64,000 nucleotides of DNA from Haemonchus contortus (Eukaryota; Nematoda; Chromadorea; Rhabditida; Trichostrongylidae). The DNA is taken from assembly GCA_000469685.2 (NCBI GenBank), contig LS997564.1, positions 20,844,960-20,908,959 of the forward strand, in the 5' to 3' direction. The stretch's first letter is position 1; each line of letters starts with the position of its first letter. Shown here piece after piece: positions 35,601-48,455 of this stretch. The notes below the pieces were generated by a model, which ran no database searches, had not been told where the DNA came from, and saw only the letters and a list, made by a program, of their open reading frames with translations. A program made the translations under genes and the position numbers.

Positions 35601-38600
35601 GACGTCGAATTTGTTCTTCAAATTTGCGAAAAAACGTGCTTAGCAAAATAACAAAAGCATTTTCCTTCACCTTGCTACAGGAGGAAAAGAAAAATGCGAA
35701 AATGGGATATGCCCTCGACAACAACCGCATTCAAAAAGTTCTCTTCAGTGGTTGTTGGGTATTATTTGTTGGGTGATTTGGAAAGTTAGGATACCTTGTC
35801 GTCACGTTTTTGTCGTTGGTCATCTGTAGCCTGATTTTCGATGGCTTTCACGCCAACCGCTTTGTCAGGTATTCAGTATGTCAATCCAGCAGTGGACATC
35901 AGAAAAAGTTAATGAAATGTTCTGTTAAAAAAAGGCATAGAATGCTCGAGCGCCGTTGATGTAAACGCCTTTGATTAGCAAGCGTTAGTGATAAAATCTC
36001 ATGCCGAGACGTACTTACTTGTTGCTTGTTTTATGAGCACTACTCTGGGGGCGTAGTGGCAATTGGCGCATGCTATCGCGCGCATGGTCGGGAATCGGAT
36101 CCCGGTTGGATATTTGCCCAGGCCAAGCTAGACCTTCACCTTCACAGACGTTCAACTGGTTACATACTTGTTCGGAAGGATTCAAGCGCGGATTTGCATA
36201 TCAGTTGACCACGAAAGTCACAGGTCACATACGCATTGTAAACGTCACTACGATCCTAAATGAAAGTCGAAAGGGGTGCATCCCAGAAACGAGATTAGCT
36301 AACGGCAAAAGACAATGTCATATGTCTGTTCATTTTGGGGAGGTGAAAATTTTCCGTGAAACATATGCATGATTCTCTTTAAAAAACCATTAGTTTTCGT
36401 ATAGAGAATAATGTTCCGCTTTTCATGTGAGGGGGATCGTAGAGCATGTTTGGCGAAGTTTGCAGCAACTCATGTTTTTTCTGGTGTGTTTTGGAAGTTT
36501 GCGCTACTCTTGTATGTGCGCGCAAAGTACCTAGTTCGTTGTACTGCAGTCAGTTGGCCAAAGCGAGAATTATCTTCGAGTTCATTGTTTACGGTTTAGC
36601 AGGCGTTGGAATGAGGCAATCACAGAGCTGCTTACAAAGGGCGATATGGCCACATGGCACGCGTCTCATAGGGTTCAGCAGCGGAGTGGCCACATTCAGA
36701 CTCATAGAAAAAAGGGAATATGAGGAGGCAGTTCGGCCATCACGAGCTTAGATAAACAGGGAGTAGGCTATGTTATGCGTAAACAAAAGAATAGTGTCCT
36801 CATCTAACAATCCCATGGAAACCTCCTGAGCATACGAGAGAAAATCTGGACCAGTGTAGAATTTTTGCCGGATACTTTCCTTGCATAATATTACTGTTAT
36901 TAGTCGACTTTTTACTGATATTATTAAGCTTCGCACCCAGAATACGCCGCTGTTTTTAGGCAATAACAGACTTCAAAATTTTCAATCAAGTCTTGATGCC
37001 TATTAATCAGCGGCGATTTTCTTCGGATTTTGAAATTTCTACATTGAGCATACATCTTGTAGACATTCTTCGAGATCAGTTTCTCTTATTAGTACCTCAT
37101 TCTTATTGTAGTGGGCTTTGAGAGTACATCAATGTCTAACCATCAAACTCTCGCTGTCGGTTCAAAAATAGTTCTAGAGCGCTACTTGTTTGTCAGAGTT
37201 TTGTTGTGATGAGCATTTAAATGAGGTTGCTCAGTACAAACTATCCTTCGATTTTCACCCAACCACTAATATATTTAGAAGTTTATTTCATTGACCTGCA
37301 TATGCCTTTTGCGGCTGTCCTAAGTTATTTATCATATTTCAATGCACTACCTCGTCATTTCTAGGCACGTCCCGATGTTCGAGTGGTGTCGAACATGGCA
37401 GCGCTAAGAGTTGAGGAGGTCGGTATGAGTGCGTCGACCGATGCTCAGCTTCTCGCACCTGAAGAGCTGAAAAAACGCATAAGAGGTGAAATGAAAGCCG
37501 ATGAAGAGCGCGATCGCACTGACAAGTTACGACAACGACGAAAAAAGAAAAACCGTCAGAGGTGAGTTTGCTTTCTTTCGGGATGCTTAGCAACGACTGT
37601 GTTTTTATTGTAGTCTCTATTTCTACATTGGCAGGTCACTGGCGGAAGTGTTCGGTGAAGAGAAAGTTAACGAAAATCGGAAGAGGAAGAAAAACAAGGA
37701 AACTCCTGGAGAGGGAGAAGTGGGTGGTAGCGAAAAGATGAGAAGTTCGACATTCTTTTCAAAACTTCAGGAGGCTGTACGAAATGTATGTTTTCCAAAA
37801 ATCGCATGATACCTGAGTGACTAACATTTTCTTTGTTTTTTCTGTGATATTTTTTTTGGAAATCATTACTCCCTGCAGGCACTCAGTGGTCAGGGTCAGC
37901 TACCTCACTGCATTTCGGCCTTTTTCACTAGCTCATTACCGCTACTTTCACCCAGAATGATTGAAATTGTAACTATTGCTATTTCTCGGTGTGTGACTCT
38001 CGGTAGTATCTATCATCCATAGATGATGGATAAAGCGCAGGAGTGTGCTTTAGAGTGCAACCTGAATGAATAAATCACGATCTGGATGAGAAGGAAGAAA
38101 TTAAATAGGAGTCAATATAGAAAACTTGAGGATAGCAAACATTTCATAACAATTGCGTAACATTTCTAGGGCAAGTGACAATTGCTTCTTATAGGTACTG
38201 GAAGGCTCTTTACCTCCTTTGCTTTATACCTGTTTCATCAAGGATCAATCTCAGTCGGCCTACCTGCTTAACTTCCCCTACTAACTATTTTATTGCGTTT
38301 GTGGCTCTAGGCTCAACAATCTTCGAAAAGGAAAAGTATGAGATGTCATTATGGGGCGTTTCAGGCTGTTCCTAAAGTAATTCCATAATGCTGCAAGAAA
38401 GGCATGGAAACCAAATAGCGAAGTTTTAGAGAAATGCAGGTTGTTATGTGCGGGCGTTAGAAAGGACTACAGAAGCTGAAAATATGAACTTTCTCACTTT
38501 TGAGAGTTTTGATCGTGAAGGATCGAGTATTTGTTGAAGTTTACAGTTGCTAACCTATAAGCTGCACTTACATATGTCGTCAGAGTTTATTAGGAGTTCG

Positions 38601-39526
38601 GCTGTAGTATTGTTCGATAGTAGAGAACTGTTGAGAAGATGAGCGTTCAATTTGCCCTAGGCCATGATTACCTTGTTACGTCAAAGGAATGATTGGAGGA
38701 TGAGATTTATCGACTATTGATTGGGTTGGACAAAGGCTGCTGAGATTACAAGCCCTGTCCTAAAATGCATTGATTCCGCATATTTTTATTATCCATATGC
38801 TCATTCCAACGTTGAGGGGCTAGTAACTTGATTATCTCAATAGATATGGAAGGGGGAAGCAAGTAGACTGAGCAAATACAACATTACCATTGTTGCAAAT
38901 GAGTCAAATACATCATATGATAGGTGCGAATCGTCCTCGCGCTAAATATTTTAGTTAATTCCGTAAAGTTGCCATTAGAAAAGTGGGGAGTTTTCAACCT
39001 ATGAAAAAGCACTTGAAAAGTGAGATATGTATAAATACGCTGTTTTTTCTTGTCACTTTGAGGATTTATTATGTTTGTTGAGCCAGGCGCCTCTTTGATT
39101 TGATCTTTGGCAGTGATTAGTTGTCGAAACCTATTAAGTACACTTTGAAGAACAAATCCGGATTGTTAGCTGCAAAACTAATTTAGGCTGAGTGGTCCCT
39201 CACGGTCAGAGACATATGGGCTGCACCACTATCAACATAATTAAGCGTGGCTAGACGTTAATCTAGATCAAGTGGAAGTTGGTGCAAATATTTAGTCGTT
39301 GTCTAAAAAGAACCAGCTCAAAAATAGCAAGCATCATGACCGCTGAGGTTTCGAGTGTATATTTGGAAAACAAAGACAAAAAGAAGTAATTTCAAGGAAC
39401 GCATAGTACTTAGTTGTTGAACAAAGAAAAAAAAATCATATTCAGGAAGTCAAGCAGAAAACGAAGAAGAAGAAGATTGTGAAGTCGGAGCAGGTCTCTG
39501 GAGTTGCCTCTAAATACATGCTATGA
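32689..39526 (+). CDS. U3 small nucleolar ribonucleoprotein MPP10 (5' end uncertain)
   Basis: MPP10 is the scaffold of the U3 snoRNP in the SSU processome, needed for early 18S rRNA cleavages in the nucleolus. Supported exons are 32823-33003, 33270-33406, 33548-33673, 33724-33802, 33928-34055, 34131-34311, 34623-34764, 34959-35026, 35112-35249, 35327-35440, 37365-37561, 37635-37785 and 39446-39526 (stop TGA). All phases match. Family hallmarks appear in order: an acidic SSDEGEEWNDEEEE stretch, KSAVDDEFFSLAEMSAFLD, DYGYEDFF, KKKKSVRFA, SWQLSGEVTAQ...NFDHGAKK, FDDVVPRKR...SLAEVYEKEY, LFRLIDALSNFDYTPPE, DVRVVSN...LLAPEELKK, a basic RQRRKKKNRQR, TFFSKLQEAVRN and a Lys-rich end. A further 5' exon ending at 32801 (phase-compatible) is likely, but no ATG is in frame, so the start lies upstream and is unresolved. 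The next gene begins 541 bp downstream on the same strand. Confidence 0.9.
36048..36307 (+). repeat. tRNA-derived SINE
   Basis: The head has a box-A-like gtagtggcaattggcgcatg and, about 30 bases later, a box-B-like gggaatcggatccc. The tail matches the fragment at 10667-10799. Together these suggest a Pol III SINE. It lies in the MPP10 intron 35441-37364. The sequence does not fold as a normal tRNA gene. Confidence 0.55.
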
Positions 39527-40066
39527 TCGGCTACTCGCTGCCAAGCAATGGATAACAGTATTTTTTTGAACTGGTTTCCGAAGGACCTTTTCGAAAATTT
39601 CGCGTATGTTAATCATGTTTAGGATGAGTCATATGAAGGTAGAGACATTGTTGTTGTTGTTTTTGTTGTTGTTATGATTGTTGATGCTTCATTATGAACG
39701 TTTATGAAGAAATCTTATTCACTTTTCGACTTTCATCGAATTATTCATATGGTTTTAACCATTTTATCTGCCGTACGTTTTCATATAACTTAGTAGTAAG
39801 CAGTTACGTTCTTCCGTTTTGAATATATAAGTTGTTTGTGTTTTCAGGGGTTTTGCCAAAAAAATACTCCATCCTACTCGTTTTGCGTTGAATCGCATTC
39901 ATCGCACATCTCCTAGTCGCTGTCTACCCGCATTCTGTGTGCGTGTCTACTAGGCGGGTGGAAAGCCGAACTCATCCCGAGAAGTGTACATCCTCCGTAA
40001 TTCTTTCATTTCAATCTATTCGACGGGTGCTTCTGTATTGAGTTTTGAAATCGAGAGTATATCACT

Positions 40067-41475
40067 ATGAACTACACGGGTCAATACGTCCAGCAACAGC
40101 CATCTGGTGCGATGCCACCGATGCAACCCCAGCAGCAAGCTCAAATGATGCAACAGCAGCGTATGGTGAGAACATGTTTCATTTTTTCAGTGTATGCTTT
40201 CTCTTTAGAAATGTGAGAATTTCTCCACCCAAAGTTCGACGAGTATCCAGAGCTAATCATGGGGCCATAAATTTGCAGGGTGTCTTTGTCTTCCCCTTCA
40301 CTTCGTCTTTGTGCACTTGTTTAGGAGTGTAATGTATAGTATTCTCGCTTGAACCATCTGTTTCTCCTCTTGTTGAAAAAAAACTTGTAAGCATGTTAGG
40401 CGAACCTTCCACCGACAGTTGTAGATCTATTCTCTTTTTTTGCAACGCTATAATTCTTTGTTTTGGAGTGAATAAAACCTCCCTCTTTATCGTTCCGAAG
40501 AATGTATTATCTCTTGTACTTTTTTTCCTGAAGCCCATGTCTACAATACAACACGGTATTCCTATTTACTTATAGAGCAACTTTGCTCACCTCTTCTGTC
40601 CGCTTCCATCCCCTTTCTAGAGTATTTTGGGCTGCGATTTGCTTTTTAAACATAAATCTTATACGTTGAGCTTCAGTAAATGTCAGTTTTTCCCGTAGGT
40701 TAACCTTGAGGTTGCAGTGATACTAATCGTCTACTGGAACAATTCTATTTCGTTTTCTGCGTTCAGGTGATGGGACAACCTGGACAGGCGGCACCTGCAA
40801 TGCGGCAAATGTATCCAGCGCCTCCTGGCATGATGAATTCGCAGGGTGAGCTAGCATTCAACATTCTATAAAAAGCGTAGTGTTCAGGAGCAATAAGTTT
40901 TATGTTACTTGGTTCGATGCTCTCTGCTTTCTTTGCACTTATACTATTACTTGTGGCTTCGTTTTCAATGTACGGATGAAATGATAAAAAGCCTTTCTAT
41001 TTTGCTTCTGCTGGTTTTTGTAATATTAAAGGAAGCAAGAGACTTGTATAGATTTCACTGATGAATAAGGGGTCATTATTGCCGTGGTAGAAAACGTAAT
41101 GCTGGTCCGGGCGCATTGAATGCGGCAGTGATACTGGTAAATTTTCTCTAAGCTAGCTAATATTTCCATGTATCCAGGGACGATTCACAGTTACTATACC
41201 TGCCTGGGATGAATAGAACGCCGCCTTGTTTTTGAATGTGCGGTCAGGTACTGCCCAGTTATGCGCGACAAGGGCTTCGAATAAAATCGAGTGTGTGCTG
41301 CGTTTTAACGTGGCATTCATTAAAAAAGAGATATAACGTTTTTTTCTGTGATTGATGCTCATGTTTGGTTAAATCTGTGCCATCTCGAATATACTTGTCT
41401 CTAGTACCTGGGCAGCCGATGTATGGTCATCCCTCCCAGATGCAACAAGCTCAAATGATACAGCAGCAGCAACAA

Positions 41476-41507
<32 letters not shown>

Positions 41508-44500
41508 ACAATACCAGTACTAGTGAGTTTCGTTTCAAGCAGTTCTAGCTCCTGGGTAATCACGCTAGACGTCCCGCTCTAACTACATATTTCATTTAAG
41601 CATGTCTCGTTTCCCACCTCATTGGCAACAGGAAATTCACGTTGAACAAAATCAAGAGCGCAAGAAACAACTATTCACGACGTTCATGCGGAGGGTGAGC
41701 ACCACTATTCTATCATTTCAAACGTAGTAGGGCTCTCCGACATACATTAGAAGAATGTTCCAGTTCAACACAATGCAGCAACAGCAGTCGAAGATGGTTT
41801 CGAACGGACAAGGTGCAATGATGCATCAGCAGATGATGGGTTGGTGTAGCCTTTTGGTTTTTATGAGCATGAGATACTCTTTGTCCTCGAGGTGATAACC
41901 GCTTCCTTCTAAATCTAAAAACAATTTTATCTAACAAAGACAGTGAACACTGCGAGAAATTCACTGGAATAAGAGTTAAGTTCATTCCTTCCCATTTCTC
42001 ATCGCTATTGTTTTGTCCGCATTTAGGACAAGGCGGCGTAATGGTCGGTCCTGGTGGACAGCGAGCTCCGGCCGGTCCCGGTGTATACGCTCAGCAGCAA
42101 CCGGCATCTGTGATGGCACCTTCCTCTGGACCAATGTCAAATACCGTTATATCTGGTCCAGCATCTGCCCCTATGACTACACAACAAATGTATGATAATT
42201 TTTCTTTGAGTGAGCTTTACTTTTCATAAGTATTGTGCTTAGGAGGATGTCTGGACTTATGGCTGGTGGTCAGGGTGCGGGTTCACAGCAAATTATGTCT
42301 GCCTCGTCGATGAACCCGCAGTCGACGGGTCATATTGGTTCTGGAGCCAGCCCGCAGGTGTGATAACTGATATTTGAAGTTTTGTGTTTTCTAAAAAGTT
42401 CTCAATGAATTTCGGGACACCGGTAGTCAGTAATTCCTCATTCTACTCTAGCAGAATCACTCTAGCAAACCATTTATGACACTGTTTACTCTTTCCTGCT
42501 CCACTTTGTCGAGAATGTGCCTGATTTCTATCGAATTTTTTTCAAGAAAATGAAACCTACTAGAAACTCGCCCAGAGAGGTGATTTGATCCGTAGAACAC
42601 GGATATCGCATCTACTCCTTATAAAGATGCCTAGCGCTCGCGCCACAGGCGCCGGCGCCAATTGTAGCCAGGTCACCAATCTTGCTGAAGATTACCTCAG
42701 GCATTTTCATGACAAATGGATGCGATATTGGTGTTCTACGGGTCAAAACACCCCTCTACTCAAGTTTCTAGTCGGTACAAAAAGAAGGCTGCCTTGGGCC
42801 ATAATATAATCAAGCGGTCACTGACTATGATCATGAAAGACAGAGAATGTTCAGTAACCCTTTCAGATGGGGAACGCACGATTCGTGCGATTCTGGGTGC
42901 GCGCGGCAAATTGCGCGGTGGAATCCGTGATGATTCGAACGGCTCTGACGCCTACTATTGGAGCACAAACTTGAAGTTGAGTAGATTAGTAGGACCAGCT
43001 GACCATACCCAACTATTCCACTTCAAGTTTGTGCCCCAATAATAGGCGTCAGAGTCGTTCGAATAATCACGAATTCCGCCGCGCAATTTGCCGCGCGCAC
43101 TCAGAATCGCACGAATCGGTACACACCCTTTCAGATTTGAAAGCTTCATTTTTATTGTTAAGGTCCATTCCTCGTTTTCTGGTCATCAAGTGGCTGTCGG
43201 TTCTCCGCATATGTCAGGCGTTGGTACCGTGGGTGCAGTGTCGAATTCGCCGTTATCTTGTGTTCAGCCGTCCACACCGCGTAAGTTAACATTTAATATC
43301 TGTCCGTATTTACACTAGGGACCAACGTAGCTAAGTAGTGCGGCCACACGTGGCTGATAGGGGGTTGTTAACTGAGATGCAGTTGAATTCCCTGAATGGG
43401 CCCTTCGTTCTTGCTGTGCTAAATTTAATGCTGCTCTATTAATCTATGTATGCGTGTTTGCGCGTGCGTGTGCAAAGTTGTATCCTGCATGCCGGTTTGT
43501 CTAAAACTTGTGCACGAGTGCAGAGAAGTATTAGGTTGGATGATAAGTCTTGGAACACTTTGGACAAGTTTTTAAATTTTGTATTTGTTAATTTCATTAG
43601 TATTAATCTTATAATTTTGCAATTTAATATGTTCTGTCAATATTTATATTTCATTAATTTTACATTTGAAAAGGCTTCGGATCTTTTTTTGGAGGAACAT
43701 GTTCATTGTGTAGCAGGACTCATCTTCCAGCTTTATACATGGAAGGCAATCGCGAATCACCTAGAGCCAGCATAACCCCTTTGTTGACTGTGAACTTGGG
43801 CCATGTTCTTGGTAGTCTGGACAACGTGCACGACAACGTGGGTAGCACCGCTCGAAAGAAACTCCTTAGCAACTCCACGTGAAGCGTTAGCATAGAGCTG
43901 TATATCAACAGGCCATTGCTAGCTTTAACCTGGTCTCGGAAGTTGTGAAAGCAAGCGATAAAGGAAGATTTGGAACGGACAGGATCAACGATGTTTGGGT
44001 GTAACTGTGCAGAGATCAATGCTCGCCGGATTTCTGTCAGTTGCAAGATCAGAATGAAGTTGCTTCGACGTCTTGTCGGAATAGTCACAGCATCCAGTAG
44101 GATTATAGAGAAGACTGATGCTGCTTCTCTACTATCTTCAACAAACCGGATGTTCTTCATTTCTCATTTTCAAAGTTCAACCTGTTATATGTAGGAGTGA
44201 AAACTCCTGCAGCATCCGTCTCAGAATGAAAAAAACTCAGGTCTGTTTTCGTCAAGCTCATAATCCAGTCTCGTCTATTACCTTTCGAAATACAAATTTG
44301 TCTTTTATTTCGTTTCTTTTTTCGTGAAAAGTCGGAAATGTGCTGTTATACGAAAATCTTAACCCCCGGGCACCATCCACGTCCGTGTCCTTGCCCAAAA
44401 CCTCTTTTCGACGCGTCGTATAGGTGACGGGTAAAAATTTGCGTATTACTGGATTACTGTAAGAGCCGAGTGCCGGACTGAATTTTCGTTTCTGTCCGGA

Positions 44501-47500
44501 TTATAACATGCCTCGAAGTCTTGCGCTCGTCGATACGATGAATACCTTTGATGCATTGAGACAGACGGAAGCTCGCATCTCAGCTCTGCTCAATCTTTTG
44601 TTCCTGCTTGTTATGAAAGGACGTTTCGGTCTCTGCAGCAGCTTTACAAGTTGGGATCAAAACCAAATTGTTATATAGAGGACAACACAGATATGAGGAG
44701 AGGTCGAACATTATAACACCATCTCTCACGCATCTGATGTCACTTTCGAGAAGTCCTGCCTGTTAAGGTGACTGAAGTCGGCGGACAGCTACATCAATTG
44801 AGGTGTCTGAATCATTCAACCTACATTATCATGCAAATAATTTCGATTGAAGGATATGTAGTGTGAATTGAAGGCGCTAGGGACTTCGCATACAAACACT
44901 GTTTAACACGTTGCGTACCGGCGCCTCTGCGATTTCCCAACGCGCGTGGCCAAGCGATTTTTTTTCGGCTCGCGGCGTGCACCACCATGTGGTGCACTTG
45001 GCCACACGGAACGGTTTTTTTTTCTAACATTGTGAATTCCCTACTATTGGAATATGATTTTTTCTATAATGTTGTCGCATATGGAGAACAACATATCTGT
45101 CTAGCACTCTGTGATTTAAGAGATATTTTGTAGGTCAACTGTGTAGGCTGAATCTAAATCTAATGAAATCTACACAGAGCTAAATCTTGCGATAGCAATT
45201 CCAACCGAACTTTCTCGACTTTAAAATAGTTCGACCACGCGAAATGTGTGCTTCTTTCCACACATCGACTTTGTGTCGCCTTGCCTCATTCCAGGAGAGA
45301 AAATTTAAGTCCAATGAAATTCTGGGAGCAGGAGTTCTACAAGTTCTTAGCCACTTCTTTTCATATGAGCATCGAGAAGAGGTCTAGTCTTAAAGAATAC
45401 TGGTCTACAAGAATTATATACAGCGGATATTTCACAGCCAGACTGATACCAAGAAACCGTTTCACTGAACTTTTGAACTCTCTCCACTTCGCCGACAACA
45501 ATACTGGGAACAAGTTTCCCTCGGATTTCCACACAAGCAACAATGAATTAGCTGCGGACATCCCCTGGATCTAAGCGAGGACACCGTAGTCGATGTGTGG
45601 AATGCTATAGAAACTCAGCGAAAGAACAGGGTGTCATATTGGACGCTGTGGACGTATGGACGCTCCATATTTTCTCAGCTGTTGAAGTCCCAAGCAGATA
45701 TGTTGTTCAGCATGTTCGAAAACATACGTTTGTGAATCTTGACTAGTATTGCTTCATGAAGAAAATAGAAATTTGAGTGTGAATTTCATGCATCACCGTG
45801 TGATGCACGCGTGGCCAAGCGGGCATGTATATGCGTGCATCACCATGTGATGCACTCGGTACGCAATGTGTTAAGGAAATTGAACTGATTCCTTACTCTT
45901 TACTTTTCATGCTTACGTTCAATACAGCGAATATTTCTGTATGCTTAAGTAGTGGAGCATTTTAGGATATTGAGGGATGAATACTTTCGATTCTCCTATT
46001 CTTCTGCTTGAGCTACGTCTTAGAGACGTGCTTCTTACGTTGGAAGGAAGGACACGATTAGGGCCGTTAAGTGTGCAGATGGCATTGCTTTCAGTATCAA
46101 TATCTCATGTGTAGAGGGAAATCTAGAACCCGAGGCTTTTGTCGAGTAAGGGTTAGGTGAGCCGTTGCGTCTACAAAAGGGATCAAACGAGTACAAAACG
46201 ACAGTTGGCCTGTCAGGGTGATTTCTGCATGAGAACGGGGATGATGCTCTCCGCGCCCTTGAACGACAAAGGACCATTGGCGTAGCTGCTTGCACTAGGG
46301 ACTATTTTGTGCGATGCCAGCATCTCCTCAATGAAATAGATGATTAACGGGAAGCCGACAGTAAAGTTAATCTTACCTATAGTATATCTCGATTGTGCAA
46401 ATTTAGGCGTTTAAATTAGAGATAAGGCTTCCAGAAAACCCATCCTCCGTGCAACCTGGCAGTGTCGGTCCTGGGAGTCAGCAACCGGGCTCGGTGCCCA
46501 GCCAAGAGGAAAACACGAAGGAGTACAATGATCTGGTGAGGAATGATGCTATTTTTTGGGTCTGCAGAATTTTTCTTCTCAATATTCGGTTTCCAGGTGG
46601 AAAGCTTGAAAGAACAGTACTATGAGAAGCTCAAACGCATTGGAGATCGATGCGATTTGGACAATAGCCCGAAACCGACAGGATTCGATCGACTCATGGA
46701 GATTCTGGATCGCAAACGGTATGAAAGCATGTGTGCACAATTTTATTCAGGAATGTTTGCTTTGTCTCAATTCCTGCTTTTGCAATTGTGTACTTATACG
46801 GGTGGTGTAATTTTCAGGAGGGTGTCGCAATCATTACTGGAAAAGATCGTGGGAAATGTGCGCACGATTGTTGAACGTTCTAGCCTTACTTATCCAGTGA
46901 TTGAAACATTGCGGCAAATCGAAGCTGAAGGACAAACTTTGGCTTTTCGCGGTGGTTGTACCGACGACCACCCCAATTCTCAATCAAACCCACCTCAGGC
47001 TGTTCTAGATCCATGGCGATCGGTTCGACACCTCATGATTAGGTAAGACCTTTTGCCATGTGTTTATTAGCTTTTCGCTTTTCAAACTTTACCGAAGCAT
47101 TCCCATCGTTGTTATAACACCACTGCTCATACTTTAGTGTTCTCAGGGTACCTGAACATCTAGCGATTCTAAGTAACTCCGATGACGCTTCAACAGTTGA
47201 TGTTGGTGCAGTGAAGTCATCAATAACCAGCTCGTCATTGAAGCGTTCCGCTCCTTCGGATACTAGTGATTCTGGGACTGAGGCGAAAGTGGAAAAGCTT
47301 GGTGAGAAGGCTACTAGTAATCGAGTCTTTTTACAATCTGTTGTAGACAATATGAGGTTTTCAGACGATTCATCCCACTCAGACCAGAACATTGATTCAT
47401 CCGATGAAGAAAACATGCGAATCAAGGTTTGTCATGCTTCGTATTGTTCATCTTAGCAGTGCTTGTTTTGAGACAACTTCCACTTTTGAATCTGATTAGA

Positions 47501-48455
47501 GGAGTAAATTGTGCAGTTGTGTACGTTCTTTCTAGCTATTAATTCTAGATTGACTGCCTGTTTGATACCCGCCAGCCGTGGCGAATGTCGGTAGCGGCTT
47601 CTCGCGAGTTGAACGAATTGCCTTGGCGTGTAGATACAGATTGCTTGCCAGCTTCCAGTCACAGCCCCGATGCTGTGATCTGTTTCGATTCGGATTTGGC
47701 AAGTTTAATTTTTGTATTCCTGCCCCTCCTTTCCATCTCTTTAAGTTGAGCCTATGTTAGAAATTTCCAATCAATTTCGTTTCATTCTCTCCTTTACTTT
47801 TTTGTACCCTAATCCACCAATCGGTGAACGCAGCTGTCACTTTCTGTCAACCTGATAAGCATGCTTTGTTGGAATCACACTAACTCGTGTTTTTCTTACA
47901 GTTGTTATGCCCTCCGTTGCGTGTACTTGTCCCTGCGTCTTATCCCCTCGATCCTGCTGTCATACAATTCGATCGCTCGTTTCCTCGTGGTGTTCAAATA
48001 TCTTCGCAATTGTCTACGGTCGGTTTTTTATCGTTTTTTTTTTTGAATTTCATTAGTTCCTGATCTTTTGCGGGGTGTTTCCTTTTTGGTTTATACTGAA
48101 ATTTTTTGTGAGTTCTGATCTTGTCGTCAACTGTCTAGACTGTACAGAACGGTTAGCAGGTTATGTATGTAGTTCCAATGCGAGACATTGAATGCACACT
48201 GTAGTGCTACTCCTTAGAACATTTTGAGTATTACTTGTTGGTTGAAAGCTTTCCACATTTAAACTTTTGTTCTCAATTTTCCCTAATCAATAGCTAATTC
48301 AGATGCTCGAGCGCAGTTTGTCAGTGGCACCATCTCGTTCTTTGACCCATATCCATAGCGCCTTTCGATCAGCTTGTCAGGAATTGATGCGTTTGAAAGG
48401 TGTACACAGCGGACACTATATTCCCAATAAGCAGCATAAGCAATTGGTTGCTTGA
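40067..48455 (+). CDS. Mediator subunit MED15-like, Gln-rich coactivator, 15 exons
   Basis: Exons: 40067-40165, 40767-40845, 41405-41522, 41601-41694, 41764-41839, 42027-42189, 42243-42357, 43163-43280, 46420-46535, 46597-46718, 46818-47042, 47147-47426, 47549-47698, 47902-48018 and 48294-48455. All phases agree, giving 677 residues. The N-half is Gln/Met/Pro-rich (a pure CAA/CAG run near 41461-41510). The middle (EYNDLVESLKEQYYEKLKRI, FDRLMEILDRKR) matches the MED15 central coiled region. The C-terminus has the MED15 signature PPLRVLVPASYP after FDSDLLLC. MED15 links activators such as SREBP/NHR-49 to RNA polymerase II. No KIX domain is seen before the first ATG. The intron after 47698 needs a GC donor (GCAAGT). 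A tttcag near 39847 could be a trans-splice acceptor. A diverged MED15 paralogue is the main alternative. Confidence 0.8.
42869..43126. mobile_element. Palindromic MITE with 11-bp direct repeats
   Basis: Two arms of about 115 bp (outer cgcacgattcgtgcgattct; inner cacaaacttgaagt) face each other with almost no loop. The element is bounded by ccctttcagat on both sides (42858-42868 and 43127-43137), a likely 11-bp target duplication. Mutator-type MITEs make 9-11 bp duplications, so that superfamily is a guess. It lies in a MED15 intron, just before the exon at 43163. Confidence 0.75.
43281..44906. other. MED15 intron sequence with no resolved element
   Basis: This holds a possible lone mariner-type end (TTAGGTTGGATGATAAGT near 43532) and a 146-codon minus-strand open frame at 43720-44160 that matches nothing I recognise. 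No second terminus or exon was found. Confidence 0.3.
44907..45870 (+). mobile_element. Non-autonomous piggyBac-like element, TTAA-flanked
   Basis: TTAA at 44903-44906 and 45871-45874 flank inverted ends CACGTTGCGTACCG and CGGTACGCAATGTG. Subterminal palindromes (gtgcaccaccatgtggtgcac on the left, gcatcaccatgtgatgc on the right) occur at both sides. Inside, 45300-45573 encodes a transposase fragment typical of DDE_Tnp_1_7 (FWEQEFYKFLATSFHMSIEK, YWSTRIIYSGYF, RNRFTELLNSLHFADN). The catalytic remainder is absent. The element lies in the MED15 intron 43281-46419. Confidence 0.8.

Noticed and set aside
43720..44160. 146-codon minus-strand ORF in a MED15 intron
   Set aside because: No family resemblance, unusual hydrophobic composition, no neighbouring exons; kept only as an intron note.
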